A stretch of 64,000 bases of DNA from the NCBI RefSeq assembly GCF_003432485.1, contig NZ_QVNQ01000004.1, forward strand, positions 248,001-312,000, written 5' to 3'. Under the pieces are notes generated by a model. It saw nothing but the letters and a program-made list of their open reading frames with translations, did not search any database and was not told the DNA's origin. This DNA comes from Actinomadura spongiicola. Lineage in GTDB: Bacteria > Actinomycetota > Actinomycetes > Streptosporangiales > Streptosporangiaceae. Numbering within the stretch: position 1 is the stretch's first letter; each line of letters begins with the position of its first letter. Shown piece by piece: positions 1 to 8,691 of this stretch. The position numbers were made by a program, and so were the translations under genes.

Positions 1-419
1 AGGAACGCGACCGAGTCGGCCTCGACGCGCCGCACGCCACGGTCGGGGGCCCGCGCGGTGAGGGACGCGAGGCGATGTTCGGCGTCCGGCGGGGGCGGGT
101 CCCGGTCGTCGGGGAGGGGCAGGCCCTCCGTCTGGGACACGTCGAACACGGCGCGCGGCGCACCCGTCCGGCCGAGGACGCGGATGCCGGTCTCACCCTT
201 CCTGACCTGACGACCCGCGGAACGCCACGCGTCATAGGAGCGGACGTCGGTGGCGCCGCGCCACTGCGCGCTGATCAGCAGGACGCCGATGTACCCGTGG
301 CGGCGTCCGTGCAGGACGGCGCGTTCCAGCCACCACGACCATGGGCGTGTCCCGTCCCGCAGGCGGGCCGTCTCCTGGTCGGCGATGCCGCGCAGGAGAC
401 GCCGGTCGTCCGGTCGCAT
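1..419 (-). CDS. ArdC-like ssDNA-binding domain protein, partial (3' end outside window)
   Basis: About 139 N-terminal codons are visible; the gene runs off the left edge. The fragment has a W-S-W-W segment at residues 27-30, a short YIGVLLIS strand, and then SYDAWRSAGRQVRKGETGI, which looks like the conserved core of the ArdC N-terminal single-stranded-DNA-binding domain. In actinobacteria this domain often precedes an ImmA/IrrE-type metallopeptidase domain, but that part would lie outside the window. The ATG start has GAGGAGG five bases upstream. The assignment to ArdC rests on motif memory; ArdC-family proteins are known from plasmids and phages, so this may be a remnant of mobile DNA, but no other mobile marker is seen here. 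Confidence 0.65.
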   Translation of the reverse strand, partial: MRPDDRRLLRGIADQETARLRDGTRPWSWWLERAVLHGRRHGYIGVLLISAQWRGATDVRSYDAWRSAGRQVRKGETGIRVLGRTGAPRAVFDVSQTEGLPLPDDRDPPPPDAEHRLASLTARAPDRGVRRVEADSVAF

Positions 420-486
420 GGAAGCCTCCTCGCCTCTCGGACGGCGGGGAAGCCACCTACGTCATACCCGCTAGATACGAGCCCGC

Positions 487-3336
487 CTACAGGTACAGGC
501 CGAAGAATTCCTCCGGGTGGTCCAGGAGCGGCGGCAGGTCGTCGGCGCTGAGCGTGATCAGTTCCTTCTTCGTCGGCTTCCGGGACGCCTTCCTGCCGTC
601 GCGGCCGTCGCGGCCGTTCTTCTTCGCGGCGAACGCGGCGGACGCGACCCGGTCGGCCTGGTTGGCGACGGCGACGTCCAGCATGTTGCGCATGAGGCGG
701 CCGTTGCCGAACGACGGGCCGCGGGGCGCGCGGCGCAGCATCGCGTGCAGGGCGTCCTCGGTGCCGGGCGCGAGCCGGAACCCGTCGGCGGCGGCGAGCT
801 GCCCGAACACGGTGATCAGCTCGTCGTCGGTGTAGTCGGGGAAGTGGATCTGCTTGGGGAAGCGCGAGTCGAGGCCCGGGTTCGCGGCGAGGAACTCCGC
901 CATCTCCTGCTGGTATCCGGCGACGATGACGATGAGGTCGTCGCGGTGGTCCTCCATCAGCTTGACCAGCTCGGCGATCGCCTCGTGCCCGTAGTCGCCC
1001 TTCAGCGGGGACTGCGTGAGCGTGTACGCCTCGTCGATGAACAGGACGCCGCCGAGCGCGCGTTCCACCAGCCTGCGGGTGCGGGGCGCGGTCTGGCCGA
1101 TGTACTCGCCGACGAGGTGGGCGCGGGACGCCTCGATGAGATGCCCGGACGACAGCACCCCGAGCCGCTTGTAGATGCGGCCGAGCAGCCGCGCCACCAT
1201 CGTCTTGCCGGTCCCGGGGTTGCCCGTGAACACCATGTGCCTGGTGGGCGGGGTGATCTGCAACCCGGACTCGCTGCGCAGCCGCGCGGCGTGCGTTCCG
1301 GCGACGATGAGCGAGATCTCGTGCTTGACGGATTCGAGGCCGGTGAGCGCGTTCAGTTCGGCGAGCGGGTTCCCGGCCGCGTACGAGGTGTCCAGCGTTT
1401 CCGGGATGTCCTGCTTCCGGATGATCACCTTGGTGTCCGGGTCCCCGTCGTGGGCGCCCCGGTCCGCCGAGGTGGCGAGGTCTCCGGGACCGGTGCCGTT
1501 GGCGCTCACGCCGTTGGCGGCGAGCCTCTTGACGGCGGGGTCCTTGACGGCGGAGTCCCTGGCCGCCGAGTCGCGGGCGGCGCGCGCTCGGGCGGTGGCG
1601 ACGACCTGGTCGGCGAGGTGCGGGGCGAGACGGGCGTTGCGGAGCGTCTGCATCGGCGGCGTCAGGGCCAGCAGCGCGCCCGCCGCCTCGATCGCCTGCC
1701 GGGTGCCGCGGGCGCCACGCGCGTCGAGCGCGCGGCGGAACAGTTCGGCGTGGCCCTCGGCGGTGAACGGCTGGGTCCGCGCGATCCGGAACCGCTGCGG
1801 CAGCACGGGGTTGATCTCCCGGATCCGCTCCTCGCCGCCCGCGTCGCACAGCGCCACCAGGTGGAGGTCGGGGTGGACGGCCAGCAGGCGGTGCAGTTCG
1901 ACGGCGAGGGCCTCGCCGTTGCCGGGGTCGGTGACGATGCCGTCCAGGCCCTCGATGATGAGGAGCCGGTCACCGGCGCAGTCGCGGGCGTCGGCGTGCA
2001 GCTTGGCGACGGCGTCCGACAGCCGCTGCCCGGTGAACAGGTTGTCGGTGATCCAGTGCGGGTCGCGGCCGAACGCGAGCGCCTTGGCGAGCTCCTGCGC
2101 GGCGTCGCGCTTCCCGGTTCCGTCCGGTCCGGCGATCAGCAGCCGGACGGGTTCGTCGCCGCGGGTCAGCTCCTCCAGCGCCCGCACCACCTCCGGCTGA
2201 CCGACCAGGGACGTGGCGATCTCCGGACGTCCGCTCGTCCGCGACCGGGCGTGCCCGGTCTCCGCCGGGACGGCGCGCAGCGTCTCGGTGAGCGGGTTGA
2301 CGACGCGGCGGCGCGGCGCGTACAGGCGCCGCAGGTCCGTCTGGAACTGGCCGACCGGGATCCACTCGGCCTTCGGGAACCAGGGGTCGCCCGGCAGGCC
2401 CTGGACGATCGCGATGAACCGCATCGCCATGTCGAGCCAGCCCCGGCACGCGTCGGCGGCCCCGGCGACCAGCGCCCGGACGAGCCAGGCCCGCGTCCGC
2501 TCCTGCCACGCGCCCGGCTTGAACCCGCGACGCTCACCGGGGAAACGCTGTTGCAGCTCGCCGTACCGGTCCTCGCCCAGGGCGGCGGCCAGTTCCGCCG
2601 GGACACCCTCCATGCTGCCCTGGAGCAGCAGTTGGATCAGGTGGACCTCGACGGTCTCGTCGCGCGGCGCCACCTCCGTCAGGTGCTCGTACGCGGCGAG
2701 CAGCCCCGCGCACACCCACTCCAGGTAGCCGACCGGGCCGAGCAGCTCCGGCACCGCCGTGACGATGTCGTCTCCGGCGTGGGTGTGCCAGTGCTCGCGC
2801 AACTCCATCTTGGGCAGGTTCACGTCGCAGGTGGGCGGGTCGTCGTACAGCCGCAGCAGCGCCTTGCGGCGTTCCTCCAGCGGCTCCACGCCCTCCAGGA
2901 CGGACAGGCAGTCGCGGGCGAGGTCGATCGCCAGCTCCCGGTCCGGGGCCTCGATCAGCCAGTCGACCGGTGGCCGCCACCGGCCGCCCGGCGCGTCCCA
3001 GCGGGTCATGCGGGTGCTGAGCGGGCCCGGGTTAACCAGGTGCCGGTACAGCAGCCGCTCGGGCAGCTGCGACCACGAACCCGCCTTGATCGCCCCGCCG
3101 CCGGGCAGGAACGCCAGAATGCCGAAGATCTCCGCGGTGACCAGCGACGCCGGCAACGTCAGGAGCTTGTGCTCGTCGGTGGTCAGCTCCGCGGCCCGCG
3201 GGTCGGCCGCGAGCCCGTCGATCCGCGCCGAGATCTCCTCGAACAGGCCGTCGGGGACGCGCCACGGACCGTACGAGTAGACGTCGAGCACCGGCTCGTC
3301 GGTGAGCAGTAGCTCCAGATGCTCCGGCAGCCGCAA
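487..3336 (-). CDS. Large CbxX/CfqX-type AAA ATPase with two P-loop regions
   Basis: Protein of about 949 residues. The C-terminal third is a CbxX/CfqX (EccA-like) AAA+ domain: Walker A GNPGTGKT at about 705-712, Walker B FIDEA at about 766-770, a sensor region IVIVAGYQQEM, then the helical lid. A second, degenerate P-loop (GPDGTGK, near residue 400) lies in the middle, so the protein appears to carry tandem ATPase modules. The first about 380 residues are helical with no recognised motif. A charged Ala/Asp-rich linker joins the two halves. The TTG start is chosen because GGGGAG lies six bases upstream; an earlier in-frame TTG eight codons upstream lacks this. AAA proteins of this type remodel protein complexes, for example in type VII secretion, but no ESX gene is visible here. 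The target is unknown. Confidence 0.85.
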   Translation of the reverse strand: MRLPEHLELLLTDEPVLDVYSYGPWRVPDGLFEEISARIDGLAADPRAAELTTDEHKLLTLPASLVTAEIFGILAFLPGGGAIKAGSWSQLPERLLYRHLVNPGPLSTRMTRWDAPGGRWRPPVDWLIEAPDRELAIDLARDCLSVLEGVEPLEERRKALLRLYDDPPTCDVNLPKMELREHWHTHAGDDIVTAVPELLGPVGYLEWVCAGLLAAYEHLTEVAPRDETVEVHLIQLLLQGSMEGVPAELAAALGEDRYGELQQRFPGERRGFKPGAWQERTRAWLVRALVAGAADACRGWLDMAMRFIAIVQGLPGDPWFPKAEWIPVGQFQTDLRRLYAPRRRVVNPLTETLRAVPAETGHARSRTSGRPEIATSLVGQPEVVRALEELTRGDEPVRLLIAGPDGTGKRDAAQELAKALAFGRDPHWITDNLFTGQRLSDAVAKLHADARDCAGDRLLIIEGLDGIVTDPGNGEALAVELHRLLAVHPDLHLVALCDAGGEERIREINPVLPQRFRIARTQPFTAEGHAELFRRALDARGARGTRQAIEAAGALLALTPPMQTLRNARLAPHLADQVVATARARAARDSAARDSAVKDPAVKRLAANGVSANGTGPGDLATSADRGAHDGDPDTKVIIRKQDIPETLDTSYAAGNPLAELNALTGLESVKHEISLIVAGTHAARLRSESGLQITPPTRHMVFTGNPGTGKTMVARLLGRIYKRLGVLSSGHLIEASRAHLVGEYIGQTAPRTRRLVERALGGVLFIDEAYTLTQSPLKGDYGHEAIAELVKLMEDHRDDLIVIVAGYQQEMAEFLAANPGLDSRFPKQIHFPDYTDDELITVFGQLAAADGFRLAPGTEDALHAMLRRAPRGPSFGNGRLMRNMLDVAVANQADRVASAAFAAKKNGRDGRDGRKASRKPTKKELITLSADDLPPLLDHPEEFFGLYL

Positions 3337-3476
3337 AGAAGTCTCCCCAAGGCAGTTCAAACAGAGGTACAGCCTACGTTTCCCAAGACGCTGCCGGGTT
3401 AGCGGTCACCCCAATGGCTGATATCGGGCATGTCATCTTGGAATCGGCCCGGCCGCGGCCGGTGACGCGGCAGGTG

Positions 3477-4457
3477 TCAGGACGGGCGGAGGCCGCGGGC
3501 GAGGATGCGCGCGGCGGCGGCCACGGTCTCGTCGTCGGGTTCGGCGTCCGCGTCCGGTCGGGTGACCAGGATCGCGAAGATCAGCGGGGCGCCGGACGGC
3601 GGCCAGACGACGGCGATGTCGTTCGCGTTGCCGTGCACGCCCGCGGTGCCGGTCTTGTCGCCGACCGTCCAGCCGCCGGGCAGGCCCGCGCGGATCCGTT
3701 CGCCCCCGGTCACCGAGGCCTTCAACCAGGCGACGAGCCGTTCACGGTCGGCGGGCACGAGCGCGTCGCCCACGGTGAGCGCCCGCAGATCGCGGGCCCA
3801 CGGGCCCGGCGCGGTCGTGTCGCGGAGTTCGCCGGGCCGCCACCTGTTGAGCCCGGGTTCGACGCGGTCGCTCCGGCTGACCGTGTCGCCGAGCGAACGG
3901 AAGAAGGCGGTCAGGCCCCGCGGCCCGCCGATCTCCTTCAGGAGCAGGTTCCCGGCCGTGTTGTCGCTCTTGGTGATCGTGGCCCCGCACAGTTCGGCGA
4001 CGGTCATCCCGGTGCCCACGTGCTTCTCGGTTTCGGGGGAGAACGCGGCCAGGTCGCGCCGGTCGTAGCGGATGACGCGGTCCATGAGACCCGGGTCGGT
4101 GCGGCGCGCCTTCTGAAGGACGGCGGCGCACGCCATCACTTTGAACGAGGACGCGAACGGGAAACGCTCGTCCGCCCGGTGGGCCAGGACCTGGCCCGTT
4201 CCCGTGTCGATCGCGTACGCGCCGACGCGTGCGTCCCGGGCCTTCTCCAACCGGAGAAGTCGCCGCGTGACATCGGCCTGGGACGGGTGCGCCCGCGGCG
4301 CGGAGGTCTTCGGGACGGTCGGCTTCGACGCGGTGTTCTCCGTGGTCTTCGCGGACGGGTTCGCGTCGGAGTCGCAGCCCGCGAGCCCGCCGAGGACGCA
4401 GAGGACGAGGAGCGCGGCGCCGAGCGATGTCCGGAACCGGGGGGTGGGGGTCGTCAT
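3477..4457 (-). CDS. Class A beta-lactamase, lipoprotein
   Basis: 326 residues. It has a signal sequence with a LAGC lipobox (lipidated Cys28), a Thr/Ser/Pro-rich linker to about residue 58, and then a full class A serine beta-lactamase fold. Visible catalytic motifs are SSFK (Ser103, Lys106), SDN (164-166), ExxLN with Glu200, and KTG (268-270). All residues needed for beta-lactam hydrolysis are present, so it is predicted to be an active, membrane-anchored penicillinase. The ATG overlaps the TGA of the upstream LacI-family gene (ATGA), so the two are co-transcribed and translationally coupled. Pairing with a LacI-type repressor rather than BlaI/BlaR or AmpR is unusual. The substrate range cannot be read from sequence. 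Confidence 0.92.
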   Translation of the reverse strand: MTTPTPRFRTSLGAALLVLCVLGGLAGCDSDANPSAKTTENTASKPTVPKTSAPRAHPSQADVTRRLLRLEKARDARVGAYAIDTGTGQVLAHRADERFPFASSFKVMACAAVLQKARRTDPGLMDRVIRYDRRDLAAFSPETEKHVGTGMTVAELCGATITKSDNTAGNLLLKEIGGPRGLTAFFRSLGDTVSRSDRVEPGLNRWRPGELRDTTAPGPWARDLRALTVGDALVPADRERLVAWLKASVTGGERIRAGLPGGWTVGDKTGTAGVHGNANDIAVVWPPSGAPLIFAILVTRPDADAEPDDETVAAAARILARGLRPS

Positions 4458-5530
4458 GGGGTGCGCGGGTCCTTGTCGCCGGGGGCGGGGGGTGCGGTGG
4501 AACCTCGGACGATCAGTTCGCCGGGCAGCGTCCGGGGCGGGGGTCGGCGGCCCGCGAGCAGGTCCAGCAGCGCCGTCATGCCCTGGGTGCCCAGTTCCTC
4601 GGCGGGCAGCCGGACGGTCGTCAGTTCGGGCTCCAGCGCGGTGGCGAGAAGCACGTCGTCGAACCCGGTGACCGACAGGTCGGCCGGGACGTCCAGGCCA
4701 CGGGCCCGCGCCGCCTTGTAGGCGCCCGCCGCGATCAGATCGTCGTCGCAGACCAGCGCGGTCGGACGATCGGACCGGTCCAGAAGCCGTCCGGCGGCGT
4801 CCTTGGCGGACGTCACGTCGATCATGCAGGAGGCGCGGGTGACGGTCCCGCCGGGCAGGGCCGTGACGGCGGCGGTGAGGGCGTCGGCGCGGGTACGGAA
4901 CGTCCACTGGTCCACGGCCGCGGCGACGTGGCCGATGCGGCGGTGGCCGAGCGCGGCGAGGTGTTCGACGATCGCCCGCATCCCGTCGGCGACACCGAAG
5001 TCGACCGTGGGGACGCGGTCACCGGCCGGGCCGCTGTCCAGCATCACCGCCGGTGTCAGGCGGTACTCGCGGAGCGCGCCGCCGACCGTCGTCGCCGTCG
5101 TCGACGCCGCCATCGAGGACGCGAGGATCCCGTCGATCGCCTCGTGCGGCGAAGCCCAGGGACCGTTCCGGGGGGTGCGGTCGACCGTCTCGCCGGTGCC
5201 GGCCGGGTCGTCCTCCGGCCAGGTGGAGACGACGACGCCGAAGCCGTGCCGGGCCGCGACCCGTGCCGCGCCCGTGTACACCGGGCCGAAGAAGGGCGCG
5301 GTGAGCGTCGGGACCATCAGCAGGACGGTCCGGGTGGTGCCGAGCCGCAGGTTCCGCGCCGCCTTGTTGGGGCGGTAGCCGAGGCGTTCGGCCGCGATCC
5401 GCACGCTCCGCGCGGTGGCGGGGGAGACCCGCCCCGTCCACTTGCCGCCCAGCACGAGCGAGACCGTGGACTGCGAGACTCCCGCCTCCTGAGCCACGTC
5501 CTTGCTGGTGGGGCGGCTGATTGCCGGCAC
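4454..5530 (-). CDS. LacI-family transcriptional regulator
   Basis: 358 residues. The N-terminal helix-turn-helix is typical of LacI (TSKDVAQEAGVSQSTVSLVL, then the hinge helix ending RPNKAARNLR). It is followed by a periplasmic-binding-protein-like effector domain with family hallmarks such as VTGFDD near the C-terminus. The GTG start is chosen because AGGGAGG lies six bases upstream; an ATG eight codons earlier would include the ribosome-binding site in the coding region. It overlaps the beta-lactamase start by four bases and is divergent from an MFS transporter. The shared upstream region carries repeated TACGTA-type sites with a central CpG, as expected for LacI operators. The ligand is unknown; sugars are usual for the family. 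Confidence 0.9.
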   Translation of the reverse strand: MPAISRPTSKDVAQEAGVSQSTVSLVLGGKWTGRVSPATARSVRIAAERLGYRPNKAARNLRLGTTRTVLLMVPTLTAPFFGPVYTGAARVAARHGFGVVVSTWPEDDPAGTGETVDRTPRNGPWASPHEAIDGILASSMAASTTATTVGGALREYRLTPAVMLDSGPAGDRVPTVDFGVADGMRAIVEHLAALGHRRIGHVAAAVDQWTFRTRADALTAAVTALPGGTVTRASCMIDVTSAKDAAGRLLDRSDRPTALVCDDDLIAAGAYKAARARGLDVPADLSVTGFDDVLLATALEPELTTVRLPAEELGTQGMTALLDLLAGRRPPPRTLPGELIVRGSTAPPAPGDKDPRTP

Positions 5531-5592
5531 CTTGCGCCTCCCTGGAGGGATCATGGGACGAACTCAGACTAGCGCCGCGCCCCCGCGGAGTG

Positions 5593-5653
5593 GTACGTAT
5601 GACCCACGGCGAGTAATACGTATGACCAGCCCGGTGACGGGCACGTACGACTG
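5593..5653. promoter_or_regulatory. Three repeated TACGTA-type operator candidates
   Basis: The region between the LacI-family gene and the MFS gene holds GTACGTATGACC at 5593-5604, ATACGTATGACC at 5616-5627 and a weaker CACGTACGACTG at 5642-5653. The repeats are spaced 23 and about 26 bases apart, roughly two helical turns. The core TACGTA is a palindrome with a central CpG, the usual layout of LacI-family operators. Position and symmetry suggest binding by the adjacent regulator to control both directions. No clear -10/-35 pair could be fixed. Confidence 0.5.
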
Positions 5654-5668
5654 CTTCGGGGGCCGAGC

Positions 5669-6895
5669 ATGCGCGGGTTTGTGCGGGGAGTCGTACGGGG
5701 ATACGTCGCCTTCCTGAAAAGGCCGTACGCGGGGCGGCTGCTCGGCGCCACCCTCCTCGGCCGGCTCCCGAACGGCATGGGGATGCTCGCCGTCGTCCTG
5801 CACATCCGGGAGGACGACGGCGGCTACCCGCTCGCCGGGACGCTCGCCGCGATCCTCGGGCTGGCCACCGCCGCGGGACAGCCCGTCCTCGGTCGCGCCA
5901 TGGACCGGTTCGGGCAGCCGCGCGTCCTGCTCCCGGCCGCGTCGGCGTCCGCGGCGGGCTTCGCGCTGCTCGCCGCCGTCGGCGCCGGGCCCCTGCCGGT
6001 CGCCATCGCCGCGGTGATCGTCGCGGGGTTCGCGACACCGCCGCTGGAGGCGGGGCTGCGCGCCCTGTGGCCGGACGTCCTCGACGGCCCCGAGCAGGTC
6101 GACGCCGCGTACGCGCTGGACGCCGCCGCCCAGGAACTGCTCTTCACCCTCGGCCCGCTGCTCGTCGTCGCCGCGGCCGTGGTGAACACCGAGACCGCGC
6201 TGCTGCTGACCGGCGCGCTCGGCGTCGCCGGGACGTTGATCGTCGCGCTGTCCGGGCCGTCCCGCCGCTGGCGGGGCGAGCCGCGCGCCTCCGACTGGGC
6301 GGGCCCGTTGCGGTCCCCGGGCCTGCGGGTCCTGCTGCTGTCGCTGGCCTGCGCCGGGATCGCGCTCGGCGTGTACGCGGTCGCCGTCGTCGCCTACGCC
6401 GAACGGGAGGGCACGGACGCGGCGTCCGGGCTGCTGCTGGCGTGCATGGCGGGCGGCGCGCTCACCGGCGGCATCGTCTACGGCGCCCGGAGGTGGGCGA
6501 GCGCGCCGCACCGGAGGCTGCCGTGGCTGCTGGCCGCGCTCGCCGCCGGGTACGTCCCGCTCGTCCTCGCGCCCGGCCTGGCGGGCATGTCGGTGCTCGC
6601 GTTCCTGTCCGGGGTGTTCCTCGCGCCCGTGCTGGCGTGCAGCTTCACCCTCGTCGACCGGCTCGCGCCGAGCGGGACCGTCACCGAGGCGTTCGCGTGG
6701 GTCGTCGCGGCGGTCGGCGCGGGCACCTCCCTCGGCTCGCTCGCCGCCGGGGTCGCGCAGGACCTCGCGGGCGTCCACGGCGCGTTCGCCGGGGCCGGGG
6801 CAGGGGGCGTCCTCGCCCTGGTCCTGTGCCTGCTCGGCGCCAGGACACTGCGCCCGCGCACCGCACCGGCACGCGCCGCCGAAGCCCCCGCGTGA
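5669..6895 (+). CDS. MFS transporter
   Basis: 408 residues with about 12 hydrophobic segments and a basic loop after segment 2 (GRAMDRFGQPRVLLP), the MFS A-motif region. It is a secondary transporter of the inner membrane, probably a drug or metabolite exporter; the substrate cannot be inferred. It is divergent from the LacI regulator and beta-lactamase pair and shares their operator region, so it may belong to the same regulon. ATG start with a G-rich stretch about seven bases upstream. Confidence 0.8.
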   Translation: MRGFVRGVVRGYVAFLKRPYAGRLLGATLLGRLPNGMGMLAVVLHIREDDGGYPLAGTLAAILGLATAAGQPVLGRAMDRFGQPRVLLPAASASAAGFALLAAVGAGPLPVAIAAVIVAGFATPPLEAGLRALWPDVLDGPEQVDAAYALDAAAQELLFTLGPLLVVAAAVVNTETALLLTGALGVAGTLIVALSGPSRRWRGEPRASDWAGPLRSPGLRVLLLSLACAGIALGVYAVAVVAYAEREGTDAASGLLLACMAGGALTGGIVYGARRWASAPHRRLPWLLAALAAGYVPLVLAPGLAGMSVLAFLSGVFLAPVLACSFTLVDRLAPSGTVTEAFAWVVAAVGAGTSLGSLAAGVAQDLAGVHGAFAGAGAGGVLALVLCLLGARTLRPRTAPARAAEAPA

Positions 6896-6926
6896 GGACG
6901 CCGCCCGCCCGCGTGGTTCGCGCGGG

Positions 6927-8636
6927 TCAGACCCAGGAGCCGAACCAGATCCGGTCGTGCCATTCGTCGTACGGGATGGTCTCGGCCGACAGGATGGGGT
7001 GGAAGTACGCGAAGTTCACCAGGACCACCAGCAGGTACGCGCCCGCGGCGACGGCGCCGACCCACCGCCTCGTCCCCGCCCCGGGCGGTGGCGAAGTCGG
7101 ACGGACCGGACGCGTCGCACCAAAGCCGTCGAGACCTTTGACGTCCTCCCCGTCGCGACCGTCACCGCCGAAGCCGCGGTCACCGGGGCGTGCGACGTGC
7201 GCGCCCCCGTACCAGGACGGCGCGGGCCCCATCACGTACCCGAGGACCAGGACGATCGCCAGCACCATGAACGGAATCAGCGGCGTCGCGTAGAACAGGA
7301 ACATCGTCCGCTCGGAGAACGCCGGCACGAACCAGGGGATCCAGCCGACGACGAAGGCCCACACGATCGCCCCGGCCCGCCAGTCCCGCAGCATCAGCCA
7401 GATGAACGCGACCGCGATCAACGCGAACAGCGCGCCCCACCACAGCGCGGGCGTCCCGATGCCGAGGATCTCGCGGGAGCAGCGCGTCGCGCCGTCGCAG
7501 GCGTTCTTCGGCTCGGTGTAGAAGAACGCGACCGGCCGTTTCAGGATCGGCCAGTCCCAGGGCCACGACTGGTACGGATGCTTGTCGTCCAGCCCGGAAT
7601 GGAAGTTGAAGATCTGCCTGTGATAGCTCCACAGGCTGGGCAGGGCCTCGAACGGCCGCAACAGCAGATGATCGGACACGTCGCCGCGTCCCCACCCGCC
7701 CGGCTTGAAGATCCAGCCCCACCATGTCGCCAGGTACGCCAGCAGCCCCACCACGACGAGCTGGACGAACGCCGGGACGGCCTCCAGCAGCAGCATCCCG
7801 GTGACCGGTGAGCGGACCCCGGCCGCGCGGCGGGCGCCGTAGTCCCACAGCACGACCATGATCCCGAACGCGGCGACGTAGAAGACACCCGTCCATTTCG
7901 TGGCGCAGGCCAACCCGAGGCAGACGCCCGCGCCCCACCTCCAACCGTGCGCGAGGAAAGGCCCGTAGAGAGAGCCCTCCGCACCGGCCGGGGAGCGTTC
8001 GAGCCTTTCGGCGAGGACGCGGCGCGAGCGGTCCCTGTCGTTGACCAGGCACGCGAACCCGGCGAGGACCCAGAACATCACGAAGACGTCCAGCAGCGCG
8101 GCCCGGCTCGTCACGAACGCCAGACCGTCCACGGCCAGCAGCAGTCCCGCGGCGCAGCCGAGCAGCGTCGAGCCGGTCATCCGCCGCGCGACCCGGCACA
8201 GGATCAGCACCGACAGCGTCCCGGCGAGCGCGGGCATGAACCGCCAGCCGAACGGCGTCGCGCCGAACATCCACTCGCCGAGCGCGATCATCCATTTGCC
8301 GCCGGGCGGGTGGGCGATGAACGACGGTCCGTTGCCCCAGATGTCCGCGTTCTTGTCGGCGATGAGCATCTTGTCGGCGTTCTCGACGGTGTTGTGCTCC
8401 CACCCGAATTTCAGCAGGGACAACGCGTCCTTGGCGTAGTAGGTCTCGTCGAAGACCACCGCCTTCGGCGACCCGAGCCGGTCGAACCGCAGGTAGCCCG
8501 CGAGCAACGTGACCAGGAGCGGCCCCAGCCAGGACAGCGCCGCGCTGCCCGGGATCGCGGGGGCGAGCCACTCCCTCAGCGGAGGCCTGCGCCGGGATCC
8601 GTGGGCTTGCGCGGGAGCCAGATCCGTCGTCGCCAT
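6927..8636 (-). CDS. pmt: Dolichyl-phosphate-mannose--protein mannosyltransferase (PMT family)
   Basis: 569 residues, multi-spanning GT-C enzyme. The first extracytoplasmic loop carries the PMT signature FDETYYAKDA with the catalytic DE pair, followed later by PSFIAHPPGGKW, typical of actinobacterial Pmt. It transfers mannose from polyprenyl-phosphate mannose to Ser/Thr of secreted proteins during Sec export. The start is placed at ATG (MATTDLAP); the 55 upstream codons in the same frame do not look coding and would overlap rsmI. It lies divergent to rsmI, the same arrangement as around M. tuberculosis Rv1002c/Rv1003. The polyprenyl-phosphate sugar synthase-like gene at 12054 could supply a donor. 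Confidence 0.92.
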   Translation of the reverse strand: MATTDLAPAQAHGSRRRPPLREWLAPAIPGSAALSWLGPLLVTLLAGYLRFDRLGSPKAVVFDETYYAKDALSLLKFGWEHNTVENADKMLIADKNADIWGNGPSFIAHPPGGKWMIALGEWMFGATPFGWRFMPALAGTLSVLILCRVARRMTGSTLLGCAAGLLLAVDGLAFVTSRAALLDVFVMFWVLAGFACLVNDRDRSRRVLAERLERSPAGAEGSLYGPFLAHGWRWGAGVCLGLACATKWTGVFYVAAFGIMVVLWDYGARRAAGVRSPVTGMLLLEAVPAFVQLVVVGLLAYLATWWGWIFKPGGWGRGDVSDHLLLRPFEALPSLWSYHRQIFNFHSGLDDKHPYQSWPWDWPILKRPVAFFYTEPKNACDGATRCSREILGIGTPALWWGALFALIAVAFIWLMLRDWRAGAIVWAFVVGWIPWFVPAFSERTMFLFYATPLIPFMVLAIVLVLGYVMGPAPSWYGGAHVARPGDRGFGGDGRDGEDVKGLDGFGATRPVRPTSPPPGAGTRRWVGAVAAGAYLLVVLVNFAYFHPILSAETIPYDEWHDRIWFGSWV

Positions 8637-8691
8637 CCTGTCATCGTACGGGTGTACGGAAGGCGGCGGTTTCGGGTGGAAGAATGGCCAT

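Noticed and set aside
3449..3462. CCGGCCGCGGCCGG palindrome after the beta-lactamase
   Set aside because: Low-information GC palindrome with no T-run; too common in such DNA to call a terminator.
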